Below, piece by piece: positions 34,314 through 49,400 of a stretch of DNA of 64,000 nucleotides. The number at the start of each line of letters is the position of its first letter. The first letter of the stretch is position 1. The position numbers and the translations under genes were made by a program. This DNA comes from Crossaster papposus (taxonomy: Eukaryota > Echinodermata > Asteroidea > Velatida > Solasteridae). The notes below the pieces were generated by a model that was given only the letters and a program-made list of their open reading frames with translations, was not told where the DNA came from and ran no database searches. Location of the stretch: positions 434,001 through 498,000 of the forward strand of contig JBAIAA010000413.1 of NCBI GenBank assembly GCA_037893245.1, in the 5' to 3' direction.

Positions 34314-37300
34314 TTGGTCTTTATCTTTCCATTTCTTTTCAATTTTTAGTAGGTTAGCCAATTACATTTTTTAATATTCACACCGAAAGAAACACACCTC
34401 CCGAAAAGTGATACTTCCCGAGCCTGCAAGCAGCCATTTTACAAATGGCATCCCTCCACGTTCTAGGGCAATTAGGACCCATTTTTCAACCGTAATTTTG
34501 TCAAGTCTGCCCTCGGATTGAAGCTCAAAAACCAGGGAGTTGATCCAATGCTATATTTACACAATCCCACCATTTCTTTCACCAAACGGCATCCGTTTTC
34601 AAAAGAAATTGTGGGGGCACTTTTAATGCAAATGAGCTAGCGTAGAAATGTTCCTTACAATTAGGGTGGTGCACCCTATAGGGTGCACCTGCCTAATTCA
34701 AGTCCCATTGAAAACAGTGTAAAATCAACAATGTTCACGACCAAGTTTCTTGCACACCGACATCACTGGGGTTTCTCAAACAACAATCAGATTATTGTCT
34801 TGGTCTTTATCTTTCCATTTCTTTTCAATTTTTAGTAGGTTAGCCAATTACATTTTTTAATATTCACACCGAAAGAAACACACCTCCCGAAAAGTGATAC
34901 TTCCCGAGCCTGCAAGCAGCCATTTTACAAATGGCATCCCTCCACGTTCTAGGGCAATTAGGACCCATTTTTCAACCGTAATTTTGTCAAGTCTGCCCTC
35001 AGATTGAAGCTCAAAAACCAGGGAGTTGATCCTATGCTATATTTACACAATCCCACCATTTCTTTCACCAAACGGCATCCGTTTTCAAAAGAAATTGTGG
35101 GGGCACTTTTAATGCAAATGAGCTAGCGTAGAAATGTTCCTTACAATTAGGGTGGTGCACCCTATAGGGTGCACCTGCCTAATTCAAGTCCCATTGAAAA
35201 CAGTGTAAAATCAACAATGTTCACGACCAAGTTTCTTGCACACCGACATCACTGGGGTTTCTCAAACAACAATCAGATTATTGTCTTGGTCTTTATCTTT
35301 CCATTTCTTTTCAATTTTTAGTAGGTTAGCCAATTACATTTTTTAATATTCACACCGAAAGAAACACACCTCCCGAAAAGTGATACTTCCCGAGCCTGCA
35401 AGCAGCCATTTTACAAATGGCATCCCTCCACGTTCTAGGGCAATTAGGACCCATTTTTCAACCGTAATTTTGTCAAGTCTGCCCTCAGATTGAAGCTCAA
35501 AAACCAGGGAGTTGATCCTATGCTATATTTACACAATCCCACCATTTCTTTCACCAAACGGCATCCGTTTTCAAAAGAAATTGTGGGGGCACTTTTAATG
35601 CAAATGAGCTAGCGTAGAAATGTTCCTTACAATTAGGGTGGTGCACCCTATAGGGTGCACCTGCCTAATTCAAGTCCCATTGAAAACAGTGTAAAATCAA
35701 CAATGTTCACGACCAAGTTTCTTGCACACCGACATCACTGGGGTTTCTCAAACAACAATCAGATTATTGTCTTGGTCTTTATCTTTCCATTTCTTTTCAA
35801 TTTTTAGTAGGTTAGCCAATTACATTTTTTAATATTCACACCGAAAGAAACACACCTCCCGAAAAGTGATACTTCCCGAGCCTGCAAGCAGCCATTTTAC
35901 AAATGGCATCCCTCCACGTTCTAGGGCAATTAGGACCCATTTTTCAACCGTAATTTTGTCAAGTCTGCCCTCGGATTGAAGCTCAAAAACCAGGGAGTTG
36001 ATCCAATGCTATATTTACACAATCCCACCATTTCTTTCACCAAACGGCATCCGTTTTCAAAAGAAATTGTGGGGGCACTTTTAATGCAAATGAGCTAGCG
36101 TAGAAATGTTCCTTACAATTAGGGTGGTGCACCCTATAGGGTGCACCTGCCTAATTCAAGTCCCATTGAAAACAGTGTAAAATCAACAATGTTCACGACC
36201 AAGTTTCTTGCACACCGACATCACTGGGGTTTCTCAAACAACAATCAGATTATTGTCTTGGTCTTTATCTTTCCATTTCTTTTCAATTTTTAGTAGGTTA
36301 GCCAATTACATTTTTTAATATTCACACCGAAAGAAACACACCTCCCGAAAAGTGATACTTCCCGAGCCTGCAAGCAGCCATTTTACAAATGGCATCCCTC
36401 CACGTTCTAGGGCAATTAGGACCCATTTTTCAACCGTAATTTTGTCAAGTCTGCCCTCAGATTGAAGCTCAAAAACCAGGGAGTTGATCCTATGCTATAT
36501 TTACACAATCCCACCATTTCTTTCACCAAACGGCATCCGTTTTCAAAAGAAATTGTGGGGGCACTTTTAATGCAAATGAGCTAGCGTAGAAATGTTCCTT
36601 ACAATTAGGGTGGTGCACCCTATAGGGTGCACCTGCCTAATTCAAGTCCCATTGAAAACAGTGTAAAATCAACAATGTTCACGACCAAGTTTCTTGCACA
36701 CCGACATCACTGGGGTTTCTCAAACAACAATCAGATTATTGTCTTGGTCTTTATCTTTCCATTTCTTTTCAATTTTTAGTAGGTTAGCCAATTACATTTT
36801 TTAATATTCACACCGAAAGAAACACACCTCCCGAAAAGTGATACTTCCCGAGCCTGCAAGCAGCCATTTTACAAATGGCATCCCTCCACGTTCTAGGGCA
36901 ATTAGGACCCATTTTTCAACCGTAATTTTGTCAAGTCTGCCCTCGGATTGAAGCTCAAAAACCAGGGAGTTGATCCAATGCTATATTTACACAATCCCAC
37001 CATTTCTTTCACCAAACGGCATCCGTTTTCAAAAGAAATTGTGGGGGCACTTTTAATGCAAATGAGCTAGCGTAGAAATGTTCCTTACAATTAGGGTGGT
37101 GCACCCTATAGGGTGCACCTGCCTAATTCAAGTCCCATTGAAAAGAGTGTAAAATCAACAATGTTCACGACCAAGTTTCTTGCACACCGACATCACTGGG
37201 GTTTCTCAAACAACAATCAGATTATTGTCTTGGTCTTTATCTTTCCATTTCTTTTCAATTTTTAGTAGGTTAGCCAATTACATTTTTTAATATTCACACC

Positions 37301-39173
37301 GAAAGAAACACACCTCCCGAAAAGTGATACTTCCCGAGCCTGCAAGCAGCCATTTTACAAATGGCATCCCTCCACGTTCTAGGGCAATTAGGACCCATTT
37401 TTCAACCGTAATTTTGTCAAGTCTGCCCTCAGATTGAAGCTCAAAAACCAGGGAGTTGATCCTATGCTATATTTACACAATCCCACCATTTCTTTCACCA
37501 AACGGCATCCGTTTTCAAAAGAAATTGTGGGGGCACTTTTAATGCAAATGAGCTAGCGTAGAAATGTTCCTTACAATTAGGGTGGTGCACCCTATAGGGT
37601 GCACCTGCCTAATTCAAGTCCCATTGAAAACAGTGTAAAATCAACAATGTTCACGACCAAGTTTCTTGCACACCGACATCACTGGGGTTTCTCAAACAAC
37701 AATCAGATTATTGTCTTGGTCTTTATCTTTCCATTTCTTTTCAATTTTTAGTAGGTTAGCCAATTACATTTTTTAATATTCACACCGAAAGAAACACACC
37801 TCCCGAAAAGTGATACTTCCCGAGCCTGCAAGCAGCCATTTTACAAATGGCATCCCTCCACGTTCTAGGGCAATTAGGACCCATTTTTCAACCGTAATTT
37901 TGTCAAGTCTGCCCTCAGATTGAAGCTCAAAAACCAGGGAGTTGATCCTATGCTATATTTACACAATCCCACCATTTCTTTCACCAAACGGCATCCGTTT
38001 TCAAAAGAAATTGTGGGGGCACTTTTAATGCAAATGAGCTAGCGTAGAAATGTTCCTTACAATTAGGGTGGTGCACCCTATAGGGTGCACCTGCCTAATT
38101 CAAGTCCCATTGAAAACAGTGTAAAATCAACAATGTTCACGACCAAGTTTCTTGCACACCGACATCACTGGGGTTTCTCAAACAACAATCAGATTATTGT
38201 CTTGGTCTTTATCTTTCCATTTCTTTTCAATTTTTAGTAGGTTAGCCAATTACATTTTTTAATATTCACACCGAAAGAAACACACCTCCCGAAAAGTGAT
38301 ACTTCCCGAGCCTGCAAGCAGCCATTTTACAAATGGCATCCCTCCACGTTCTAGGGCAATTAGGACCCATTTTTCAACCGTAATTTTGTCAAGTCTGCCC
38401 TCGGATTGAAGCTCAAAAACCAGGGAGTTGATCCAATGCTATATTTACACAATCCCACCATTTCTTTCACCAAACGGCATCCGTTTTCAAAAGAAATTGT
38501 GGGGGCACTTTTAATGCAAATGAGCTAGCGTAGAAATGTTCCTTACAATTAGGGTGGTGCACCCTATAGGGTGCACCTGCCTAATTCAAGTCCCATTGAA
38601 AACAGTGTAAAATCAACAATGTTCACGACCAAGTTTCTTGCACACCGACATCACTGGGGTTTCTCAAACAACAATCAGATTATTGTCTTGGTCTTTATCT
38701 TTCCATTTCTTTTCAATTTTTAGTAGGTTAGCCAATTACATTTTTTAATATTCACACCGAAAGAAACACACCTCCCGAAAAGTGATACTTCCCGAGCCTG
38801 CAAGCAGCCATTTTACAAATGGCATCCCTCCACGTTCTAGGGCAATTAGGACCCATTTTTCAACCGTAATTTTGTCAAGTCTGCCCTCAGATTGAAGCTC
38901 AAAAACCAGGGAGTTGATCCTATGCTATATTTACACAATCCCACCATTTCTTTCACCAAACGGCATCCGTTTTCAAAAGAAATTGTGGGGGCACTTTTAA
39001 TGCAAATGAGCTAGCGTAGAAATGTTCCTTACAATTAGGGTGGTGCACCCTATAGGGTGCACCTGCCTAATTCAAGTCCCATTGAAAACAGTGTAAAATC
39101 AACAATGTTCACGACCAAGTTTCTTGCACACCGACATCACTGGGGTTTCTCAAACAACAATCAGATTATTGTC
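34314..39173 (+). repeat. Satellite copies 71-80: A-B-B-A-B 5-mer repeated twice
   Basis: Copies 71-75 (34314-36743) and 76-80 (36744-39173) both read A, B, B, A, B, so the local higher-order period is 2430 bp. Few private changes are visible; GAAAAGAGTG in copy 76 is one. The same pattern could also be described as alternating trimer and dimer units. Confidence 0.85.
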
Positions 39174-42100
39174 TTGGTCTTTATCTTTCCATTTCTTTTC
39201 AATTTTTAGTAGGTTAGCCAATTACATTTTTTAATATTCACACCGAAAGAAACACACCTCCCGAAAAGTGATACTTCCCGAGCCTGCAAGCAGCCATTTT
39301 ACAAATGGCATCCCTCCACGTTCTAGGGCAATTAGGACCCATTTTTCAACCGTAATTTTGTCAAGTCTGCCCTCGGATTGAAGCTCAAAAACCAGGGAGT
39401 TGATCCAATGCTATATTTACACAATCCCACCATTTCTTTCACCAAACGGCATCCGTTTTCAAAAGAAATTGTGGGGGCACTTTTAATGCAAATGAGCTAG
39501 CGTAGAAATGTTCCTTACAATTAGGGTGGTGCACCCTATAGGGTGCACCTGCCTAATTCAAGTCCCATTGAAAACAGTGTAAAATCAACAATGTTCACGA
39601 CCAAGTTTCTTGCACACCGACATCACTGGGGTTTCTCAAACAACAATCAGATTATTGTCTTGGTCTTTATCTTTCCATTTCTTTTCAATTTTTAGTAGGT
39701 TAGCCAATTACATTTTTTAATATTCACACCGAAAGAAACACACCTCCCGAAAAGTGATACTTCCCGAGCCTGCAAGCAGCCATTTTACAAATGGCATCCC
39801 TCCACGTTCTAGGGCAATTAGGACCCATTTTTCAACCGTAATTTTGTCAAGTCTGCCCTCAGATTGAAGCTCAAAAACCAGGGAGTTGATCCTATGCTAT
39901 ATTTACACAATCCCACCATTTCTTTCACCAAACGGCATCCGTTTTCAAAAGAAATTGTGGGGGCACTTTTAATGCAAATGAGCTAGCGTAGAAATGTTCC
40001 TTACAATTAGGGTGGTGCACCCTATAGGGTGCACCTGCCTAATTCAAGTCCCATTGAAAACAGTGTAAAATCAACAATGTTCACGACCAAGTTTCTTGCA
40101 CACCGACATCACTGGGGTTTCTCAAACAACAATCAGATTATTGTCTTGGTCTTTATCTTTCCATTTCTTTTCAATTTTTAGTAGGTTAGCCAATTACATT
40201 TTTTAATATTCACACCGAAAGAAACACACCTCCCGAAAAGTGATACTTCCCGAGCCTGCAAGCAGCCATTTTACAAATGGCATCCCTCCACGTTCTAGGG
40301 CAATTAGGACCCATTTTTCAACCGTAATTTTGTCAAGTCTGCCCTCAGATTGAAGCTCAAAAACCAGGGAGTTGATCCTATGCTATATTTACACAATCCC
40401 ACCATTTCTTTCACCAAACGGCATCCGTTTTCAAAAGAAATTGTGGGGGCACTTTTAATGCAAATGAGCTAGCGTAGAAATGTTCCTTACAATTAGGGTG
40501 GTGCACCCTATAGGGTGCACCTGCCTAATTCAAGTCCCATTGAAAACAGTGTAAAATCAACAATGTTCACGACCAAGTTTCTTGCACACCGACATCACTG
40601 GGGTTTCTCAAACAACAATCAGATTATTGTCTTGGTCTTTATCTTTCCATTTCTTTTCAATTTTTAGTAGGTTAGCCAATTACATTTTTTAATATTCACA
40701 CCGAAAGAAACACACCTCCCGAAAAGTGATACTTCCCGAGCCTGCAAGCAGCCATTTTACAAATGGCATCCCTCCACGTTCTAGGGCAATTAGGACCCAT
40801 TTTTCAACCGTAATTTTGTCAAGTCTGCCCTCGGATTGAAGCTCAAAAACCAGGGAGTTGATCCAATGCTATATTTACACAATCCCACCATTTCTTTCAC
40901 CAAACGGCATCCGTTTTCAAAAGAAATTTTGGGGGCACTTTTAATGCAAATGAGCTAGCGTAGAAATGTTCCTTACAATTAGGGTGGTGCACCCTATAGG
41001 GTGCACCTGCCTAATTCAAGTCCCATTGAAAACAGTGTGAAATCAACAATGTTCACGACCAAGTTTCTTGCACACCGACATCACTGGGGTTTCTCAAACA
41101 ACAATCAGATTATTGTCTTGGTCTTTATCTTTCCATTTCTTTTCAATTTTTAGTAGGTTAGCCAATTACATTTTTTAATATTCACACCGAAAGAAACACA
41201 CCTCCCGAAAAGTGATACTTCCCGAGCCTGCAAGCAGCCATTTTACAAATGGCATCCCTCCACGTTCTAGGGCAATTAGGACCCATTTTTCAACCGTAAT
41301 TTTGTCAAGTCTGCCCTCAGATTGAAGCTCAAAAACCAGGGAGTTGATCCTATGCTATATTTACACAATCCCACCATTTCTTTCACCAAACGGCATCCGT
41401 TTTCAAAAGAAATTGTGGGGGCACTTTTAATGCAAATGAGCTAGCGTAGAAATGTTCCTTACAATTAGGGTGGTGCACCCTATAGGGTGCACCTGCCTAA
41501 TTCAAGTCCCATTGAAAACAGTGTAAAATCAACAATGTTCACGACCAAGTTTCTTGCACACCGACATCACTGGGGTTTCTCAAACAACAATCAGATTATT
41601 GTCTTGGTCTTTATCTTTCCATTTCTTTTCAATTTTTAGTAGGTTAGCCAATTACATTTTTTAATATTCACACCGAAAGAAACACACCTCCCGAAAAGTG
41701 ATACTTCCCGAGCCTGCAAGCAGCCATTTTACAAATGGCATCCCTCCACGTTCTAGGGCAATTAGGACCCATTTTTCAACCGTAATTTTGTCAAGTCTGC
41801 CCTCAGATTGAAGCTCAAAAACCAGGGAGTTGATCCTATGCTATATTTACACAATCCCACCATTTCTTTCACCAAACGGCATCCGTTTTCAAAAGAAATT
41901 GTGGGGGCACTTTTAATGCAAATGAGCTAGCGTAGAAATGTTCCTTACAATTAGGGTGGTGCACCCTATAGGGTGCACCTGCCTAATTCAAGTCCCATTG
42001 AAAACAGTGTAAAATCAACAATGTTCACGACCAAGTTTCTTGCACACCGACATCACTGGGGTTTCTCAAACAACAATCAGATTATTGTCTTGGTCTTTAT

Positions 42101-45100
42101 CTTTCCATTTCTTTTCAATTTTTAGTAGGTTAGCCAATTACATTTTTTAATATTCACACCGAAAGAAACACACCTCCCGAAAAGTGATACTTCCCGAGCC
42201 TGCAAGCAGCCATTTTACAAATGGCATCCCTCCACGTTCTAGGGCAATTAGGACCCATTTTTCAACCGTAATTTTGTCAAGTCTGCCCTCGGATTGAAGC
42301 TCAAAAACCAGGGAGTTGATCCAATGCTATATTTACACAATCCCACCATTTCTTTCACCAAACGGCATCCGTTTTCAAAAGAAATTGTGGGGGCACTTTT
42401 AATGCAAATGAGCTAGCGTAGAAATGTTCCTTACAATTAGGGTGGTGCACCCTATAGGGTGCACCTGCCTAATTCAAGTCCCATTGAAAACAGTGTAAAA
42501 TCAACAATGTTCACGACCAAGTTTCTTGCACACCGACATCACTGGGGTTTCTCAAACAACAATCAGATTATTGTCTTGGTCTTTATCTTTCCATTTCTTT
42601 TCAATTTTTAGTAGGTTAGCCAATTACATTTTTTAATATTCACACCGAAAGAAACACACCTCCCGAAAAGTGATACTTCCCGAGCCTGCAAGCAGCCATT
42701 TTACAAATGGCATCCCTCCACGTTCTAGGGCAATTAGGACCCATTTTTCAACCGTAATTTTGTCAAGTCTGCCCTCAGATTGAAGCTCAAAAACCAGGGA
42801 GTTGATCCTATGCTATATTTACACAATCCCACCATTTCTTTCACCAAACGGCATCCGTTTTCAAAAGAAATTGTGGGGGCACTTTTAATGCAAATGAGCT
42901 AGCGTAGAAATGTTCCTTACAATTAGGGTGGTGCACCCTATAGGGTGCACCTGCCTAATTCAAGTCCCATTGAAAACAGTGTAAAATCAACAATGTTCAC
43001 GACCAAGTTTCTTGCACACCGACATCACTGGGGTTTCTCAAACAACAATCAGATTATTGTCTTGGTCTTTATCTTTCCATTTCTTTTCAATTTTTAGTAG
43101 GTTAGCCAATTACATTTTTTAATATTCACACCGAAAGAAACACACCTCCCGAAAAGTGATACTTCCCGAGCCTGCAAGCAGCCATTTTACAAATGGCATC
43201 CCTCCACGTTCTAGGGCAATTAGGACCCATTTTTCAACCGTAATTTTGTCAAGTCTGCCCTCAGATTGAAGCTCAAAAACCAGGGAGTTGATCCTATGCT
43301 ATATTTACACAATCCCACCATTTCTTTCACCAAACGGCATCCGTTTTCAAAAGAAATTGTGGGGGCACTTTTAATGCAAATGAGCTAGCGTAGAAATGTT
43401 CCTTACAATTAGGGTGGTGCACCCTATAGGGTGCACCTGCCTAATTCAAGTCCCATTGAAAACAGTGTAAAATCAACAATGTTCACGACCAAGTTTCTTG
43501 CACACCGACATCACTGGGGTTTCTCAAACAACAATCAGATTATTGTCTTGGTCTTTATCTTTCCATTTCTTTTCAATTTTTAGTAGGTTAGCCAATTACA
43601 TTTTTTAATATTCACACCGAAAGAAACACACCTCCCGAAAAGTGATACTTCCCGAGCCTGCAAGCAGCCATTTTACAAATGGCATCCCTCCACGTTCTAG
43701 GGCAATTAGGACCCATTTTTCAACCGTAATTTTGTCAAGTCTGCCCTCGGATTGAAGCTCAAAAACCAGGGAGTTGATCCAATGCTATATTTACACAATC
43801 CCACCATTTCTTTCACCAAACGGCATCCGTTTTCAAAAGAAATTGTGGGGGCACTTTTAATGCAAATGAGCTAGCGTAGAAATGTTCCTTACAATTAGGG
43901 TGGTGCACCCTATAGGGTGCACCTGCCTAATTCAAGTCCCATTGAAAACAGTGTAAAATCAACAATGTTCACGACCAAGTTTCTTGCACACCGACATCAC
44001 TGGGGTTTCTCAAACAACAATCAGATTATTGTCTTGGTCTTTATCTTTCCATTTCTTTTCAATTTTTAGTAGGTTAGCCAATTACATTTTTTAATATTCA
44101 CACCGAAAGAAACACACCTCCCGAAAAGTGATACTTCCCGAGCCTGCAAGCAGCCATTTTACAAATGGCATCCCTCCACGTTCTAGGGCAATTAGGACCC
44201 ATTTTTCAACCGTAATTTTGTCAAGTCTGCCCTCAGATTGAAGCTCAAAAACCAGGGAGTTGATCCTATGCTATATTTACACAATCCCACCATTTCTTTC
44301 ACCAAACGGCATCCGTTTTCAAAAGAAATTGTGGGGGCACTTTTAATGCAAATGAGCTAGCGTAGAAATGTTCCTTACAATTAGGGTGGTGCACCCTATA
44401 GGGTGCACCTGCCTAATTCAAGTCCCATTGAAAACAGTGTAAAATCAACAATGTTCACGACCAAGTTTCTTGCACACCGACATCACTGGGGTTTCTCAAA
44501 CAACAATCAGATTATTGTCTTGGTCTTTATCTTTCCATTTCTTTTCAATTTTTAGTAGGTTAGCCAATTACATTTTTTAATATTCACACCGAAAGAAACA
44601 CACCTCCCGAAAAGTGATACTTCCCGAGCCTGCAAGCAGCCATTTTACAAATGGCATCCCTCCACGTTCTAGGGCAATTAGGACCCATTTTTCAACCGTA
44701 ATTTTGTCAAGTCTGCCCTCAGATTGAAGCTCAAAAACCAGGGAGTTGATCCTATGCTATATTTACACAATCCCACCATTTCTTTCACCAAACGGCATCC
44801 GTTTTCAAAAGAAATTGTGGGGGCACTTTTAATGCAAATGAGCTAGCGTAGAAATGTTCCTTACAATTAGGGTGGTGCACCCTATAGGGTGCACCTGCCT
44901 AATTCAAGTCCCATTGAAAACAGTGTAAAATCAACAATGTTCACGACCAAGTTTCTTGCACACCGACATCACTGGGGTTTCTCAAACAACAATCAGATTA
45001 TTGTCTTGGTCTTTATCTTTCCATTTCTTTTCAATTTTTAGTAGGTTAGCCAATTACATTTTTTAATATTCACACCGAAAGAAACACACCTCCCGAAAAG

Positions 45101-46463
45101 TGATACTTCCCGAGCCTGCAAGCAGCCATTTTACAAATGGCATCCCTCCACGTTCTAGGGCAATTAGGACCCATTTTTCAACCGTAATTTTGTCAAGTCT
45201 GCCCTCGGATTGAAGCTCAAAAACCAGGGAGTTGATCCAATGCTATATTTACACAATCCCACCATTTCTTTCACCAAACGGCATCCGTTTTCAAAAGAAA
45301 TTTTGGGGGCACTTTTAATGCAAATGAGCTAGCGTAGAAATGTTCCTTACAATTAGGGTGGTGCACCCTATAGGGTGCACCTGCCTAATTCAAGTCCCAT
45401 TGAAAACAGTGTGAAATCAACAATGTTCACGACCAAGTTTCTTGCACACCGACATCACTGGGGTTTCTCAAACAACAATCAGATTATTGTCTTGGTCTTT
45501 ATCTTTCCATTTCTTTTCAATTTTTAGTAGGTTAGCCAATTACATTTTTTAATATTCACACCGAAAGAAACACACCTCCCGAAAAGTGATACTTCCCGAG
45601 CCTGCAAGCAGCCATTTTACAAATGGCATCCCTCCACGTTCTAGGGCAATTAGGACCCATTTTTCAACCGTAATTTTGTCAAGTCTGCCCTCAGATTGAA
45701 GCTCAAAAACCAGGGAGTTGATCCTATGCTATATTTACACAATCCCACCATTTCTTTCACCAAACGGCATCCGTTTTCAAAAGAAATTGTGGGGGCACTT
45801 TTAATGCAAATGAGCTAGCGTAGAAATGTTCCTTACAATTAGGGTGGTGCACCCTATAGGGTGCACCTGCCTAATTCAAGTCCCATTGAAAACAGTGTAA
45901 AATCAACAATGTTCACGACCAAGTTTCTTGCACACCGACATCACTGGGGTTTCTCAAACAACAATCAGATTATTGTCTTGGTCTTTATCTTTCCATTTCT
46001 TTTCAATTTTTAGTAGGTTAGCCAATTACATTTTTTAATATTCACACCGAAAGAAACACACCTCCCGAAAAGTGATACTTCCCGAGCCTGCAAGCAGCCA
46101 TTTTACAAATGGCATCCCTCCACGTTCTAGGGCAATTAGGACCCATTTTTCAACCGTAATTTTGTCAAGTCTGCCCTCAGATTGAAGCTCAAAAACCAGG
46201 GAGTTGATCCTATGCTATATTTACACAATCCCACCATTTCTTTCACCAAACGGCATCCGTTTTCAAAAGAAATTGTGGGGGCACTTTTAATGCAAATGAG
46301 CTAGCGTAGAAATGTTCCTTACAATTAGGGTGGTGCACCCTATAGGGTGCACCTGCCTAATTCAAGTCCCATTGAAAACAGTGTAAAATCAACAATGTTC
46401 ACGACCAAGTTTCTTGCACACCGACATCACTGGGGTTTCTCAAACAACAATCAGATTATTGTC
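39174..46463 (+). repeat. Satellite copies 81-95: A-B-B trimer repeated five times
   Basis: Fifteen monomers form five trimers of 1458 bp. Copies 84 and 93 (40632 and 45006) share two rare changes, AAATTTTGGGG (T at 40929) and GTGTGAAATC (G at 41039). This shows a second level of duplication with a shift of nine monomers, 4374 bp, the same length as the 11946-16319 block. Confidence 0.88.
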
Positions 46464-49400
46464 TTGGTCTTTATCTTTCCATTTCTTTTCAATTTTTAGT
46501 AGGTTAGCCAATTACATTTTTTAATATTCACACCGAAAGAAACACACCTCCCGAAAAGTGATACTTCCCGAGCCTGCAAGCAGCCATTTTACAAATGGCA
46601 TCCCTCCACGTTCTAGGGCAATTAGGACCCATTTTTCAACCGTAATTTTGTCAAGTCTGCCCTCGGATTGAAGCTCAAAAACCAGGGAGTTGATCCAATG
46701 CTATATTTACACAATCCCACCATTTCTTTCACCAAACGGCATCCGTTTTCAAAAGAAATTGTGGGGGCACTTTTAATGCAAATGAGCTAGCGTAGAAATG
46801 TTCCTTACAATTAGGGTGGTGCACCCTATAGGGTGCACCTGCCTAATTCAAGTCCCATTGAAAACAGTGTAAAATCAACAATGTTCACGACCAAGTTTCT
46901 TGCACACCGACATCACTGGGGTTTCTCAAACAACAATCAGATTATTGTCTTGGTCTTTATCTTTCCATTTCTTTTCAATTTTTAGTAGGTTAGCCAATTA
47001 CATTTTTTAATATTCACACCGAAAGAAACACACCTCCCGAAAAGTGATACTTCCCGAGCCTGCAAGCAGCCATTTTACAAATGGCATCCCTCCACGTTCT
47101 AGGGCAATTAGGACCCATTTTTCAACCGTAATTTTGTCAAGTCTGCCCTCGGATTGAAGCTCAAAAACCAGGGAGTTGATCCAATGCTATATTTACACAA
47201 TCCCACCATTTCTTTCACCAAACGGCATCCGTTTTCAAAAGAAATTGTGGGGGCACTTTTAATGCAAATGAGCTAGCGTAGAAATGTTCCTTACAATTAG
47301 GGTGGTGCACCCTATAGGGTGCACCTGCCTAATTCAAGTCCCATTGAAAACAGTGTAAAATCAACAATGTTCACGACCAAGTTTCTTGCACACCGACATC
47401 ACTGGGGTTTCTCAAACAACAATCAGATTATTGTCTTGGTCTTTATCTTTCCATTTCTTTTCAATTTTTAGTAGGTTAGCCAATTACATTTTTTAATATT
47501 CACACCGAAAGAAACACACCTCCCGAAAAGTGATACTTCCCGAGCCTGCAAGCAGCCATTTTACAAATGGCATCCCTCCACGTTCTAGGGCAATTAGGAC
47601 CCATTTTTCAACCGTAATTTTGTCAAGTCTGCCCTCAGATTGAAGCTCAAAAACCAGGGAGTTGATCCTATGCTATATTTACACAATCCCACCATTTCTT
47701 TCACCAAACGGCATCCGTTTTCAAAAGAAATTGTGGGGGCACTTTTAATGCAAATGAGCTAGCGTAGAAATGTTCCTTACAATTAGGGTGGTGCACCCTA
47801 TAGGGAGCACCTGCCTAATTCAAGTCCCATTGAAAACAGTGTAAAATCAACAATGTTCACGACCAAGTTTCTTGCACACCGACATCACTGGGGTTTCTCA
47901 AACAACAATCAGATTATTGTCTTGGTCTTTATCTTTCCATTTCTTTTCAATTTTTAGTAGGTTAGCCAATTACATTTTTTAATATTCACACCGAAAGAAA
48001 CACACCTCCCGAAAAGTGATACTTCCCGAGCCTGCAAGCAGCCATTTTACAAATGGCATCCCTCCACGTTCTAGGGCAATTAGGACCCATTTTTCAACCG
48101 TAATTTTGTCAAGTCTGCCCTCAGATTGAAGCTCAAAAACTAGGGAGTTGATCTTATGCTATATTTACACAATCCCACCATTTCTTTCACCAAACGGCAT
48201 CCGTTTTCAAAAGAAATTGTGGGGGCACTTTTAATGCAAATGAGCTAGCGTAGAAATGTTCCTTACAATTAAGGTGGTGCACCCTATAGGGTGCACCTGC
48301 CTAATTCAAGTCCCATTGAAAACAGTGTAAAATCAACAATGTTAACGACCAAGTTTCTTGCACACCGACATCACTGGGGTTTCTCAAACAACAATCAGAT
48401 TATTGTCTTGGTCTTTATCTTTCCATTTCTTTTCAATTTTTAGTAGGTTAGCCAATTACATTTTTTAATATTCACACCGAAAGAAACACACCTCCCGAAA
48501 AGTGATACTTCCCGAGCCTGCAAGCAGCCATTTTACAAATGGCATCCCTCCACGTTCTAGGGCAATTAGGACCCATTTTTCAACCGTAATTTTGTCAAGT
48601 CTGCCCTCAGATTGAAGCTCAAAAACCAGGGAGTTGATCGTATGCTATATTTACACAATCCCACCATTTCTTTCACCAAACGGCATCCGTTTTCAAAAGA
48701 AATTGTGGGGGCACTTTTAATGCAAATGAGCTAGCGTAGAAATGTTCCTTACAATTAGGGTGGTGCACCCTATAGGGTGCACCTGCCTAATTCAAGTCCC
48801 ATTGAAAACAGTGTAAAATCAACAATGTTCACGACCAAGTTTCTTGCACACCGACATCACTGGGGTTTCTCAAACAACAATCAGATTATTGTCTTGGTCT
48901 TTATCTTTCCATTTCTTTTCAATTTTTAGTAGGTTAGCCAATTACATTTTTTAATATTCACACCGAAAGAAACACACCTCCCGAAAAGTGATACTTCCCG
49001 AGCCTGCAAGCAGCCATTTTACAAATGGCATCCCTCCACGTTCTAGGGCAATTAGGACCCATTTTTCAACCGTAATTTTGTCAAGTCTGCCCTCAGATTG
49101 AAGCTCAAAAACCAGGGAGTTGATCCTATGCTATATTTACACAATCCCACCATTTCTTTCACCAAACGGCATCCGTTTTCAAAAGAAATTGTGGGGGCAC
49201 TTTTAATGCAAATGAGCTAGCGTAGAAATGTTCCTTACAATTAGGGTGGTGCACCCTATAGGGTGCACCTGCCTAATTCAAGTCCCATTGAAAACAGTGT
49301 AAAATCAACAATGTTCACGACCAAGTTTCTTGCACACCGACATCACTGGGGTTTCTCAAACAACAATCAGATTATTGTCTTGGTCTTTATCTTTCCATTT

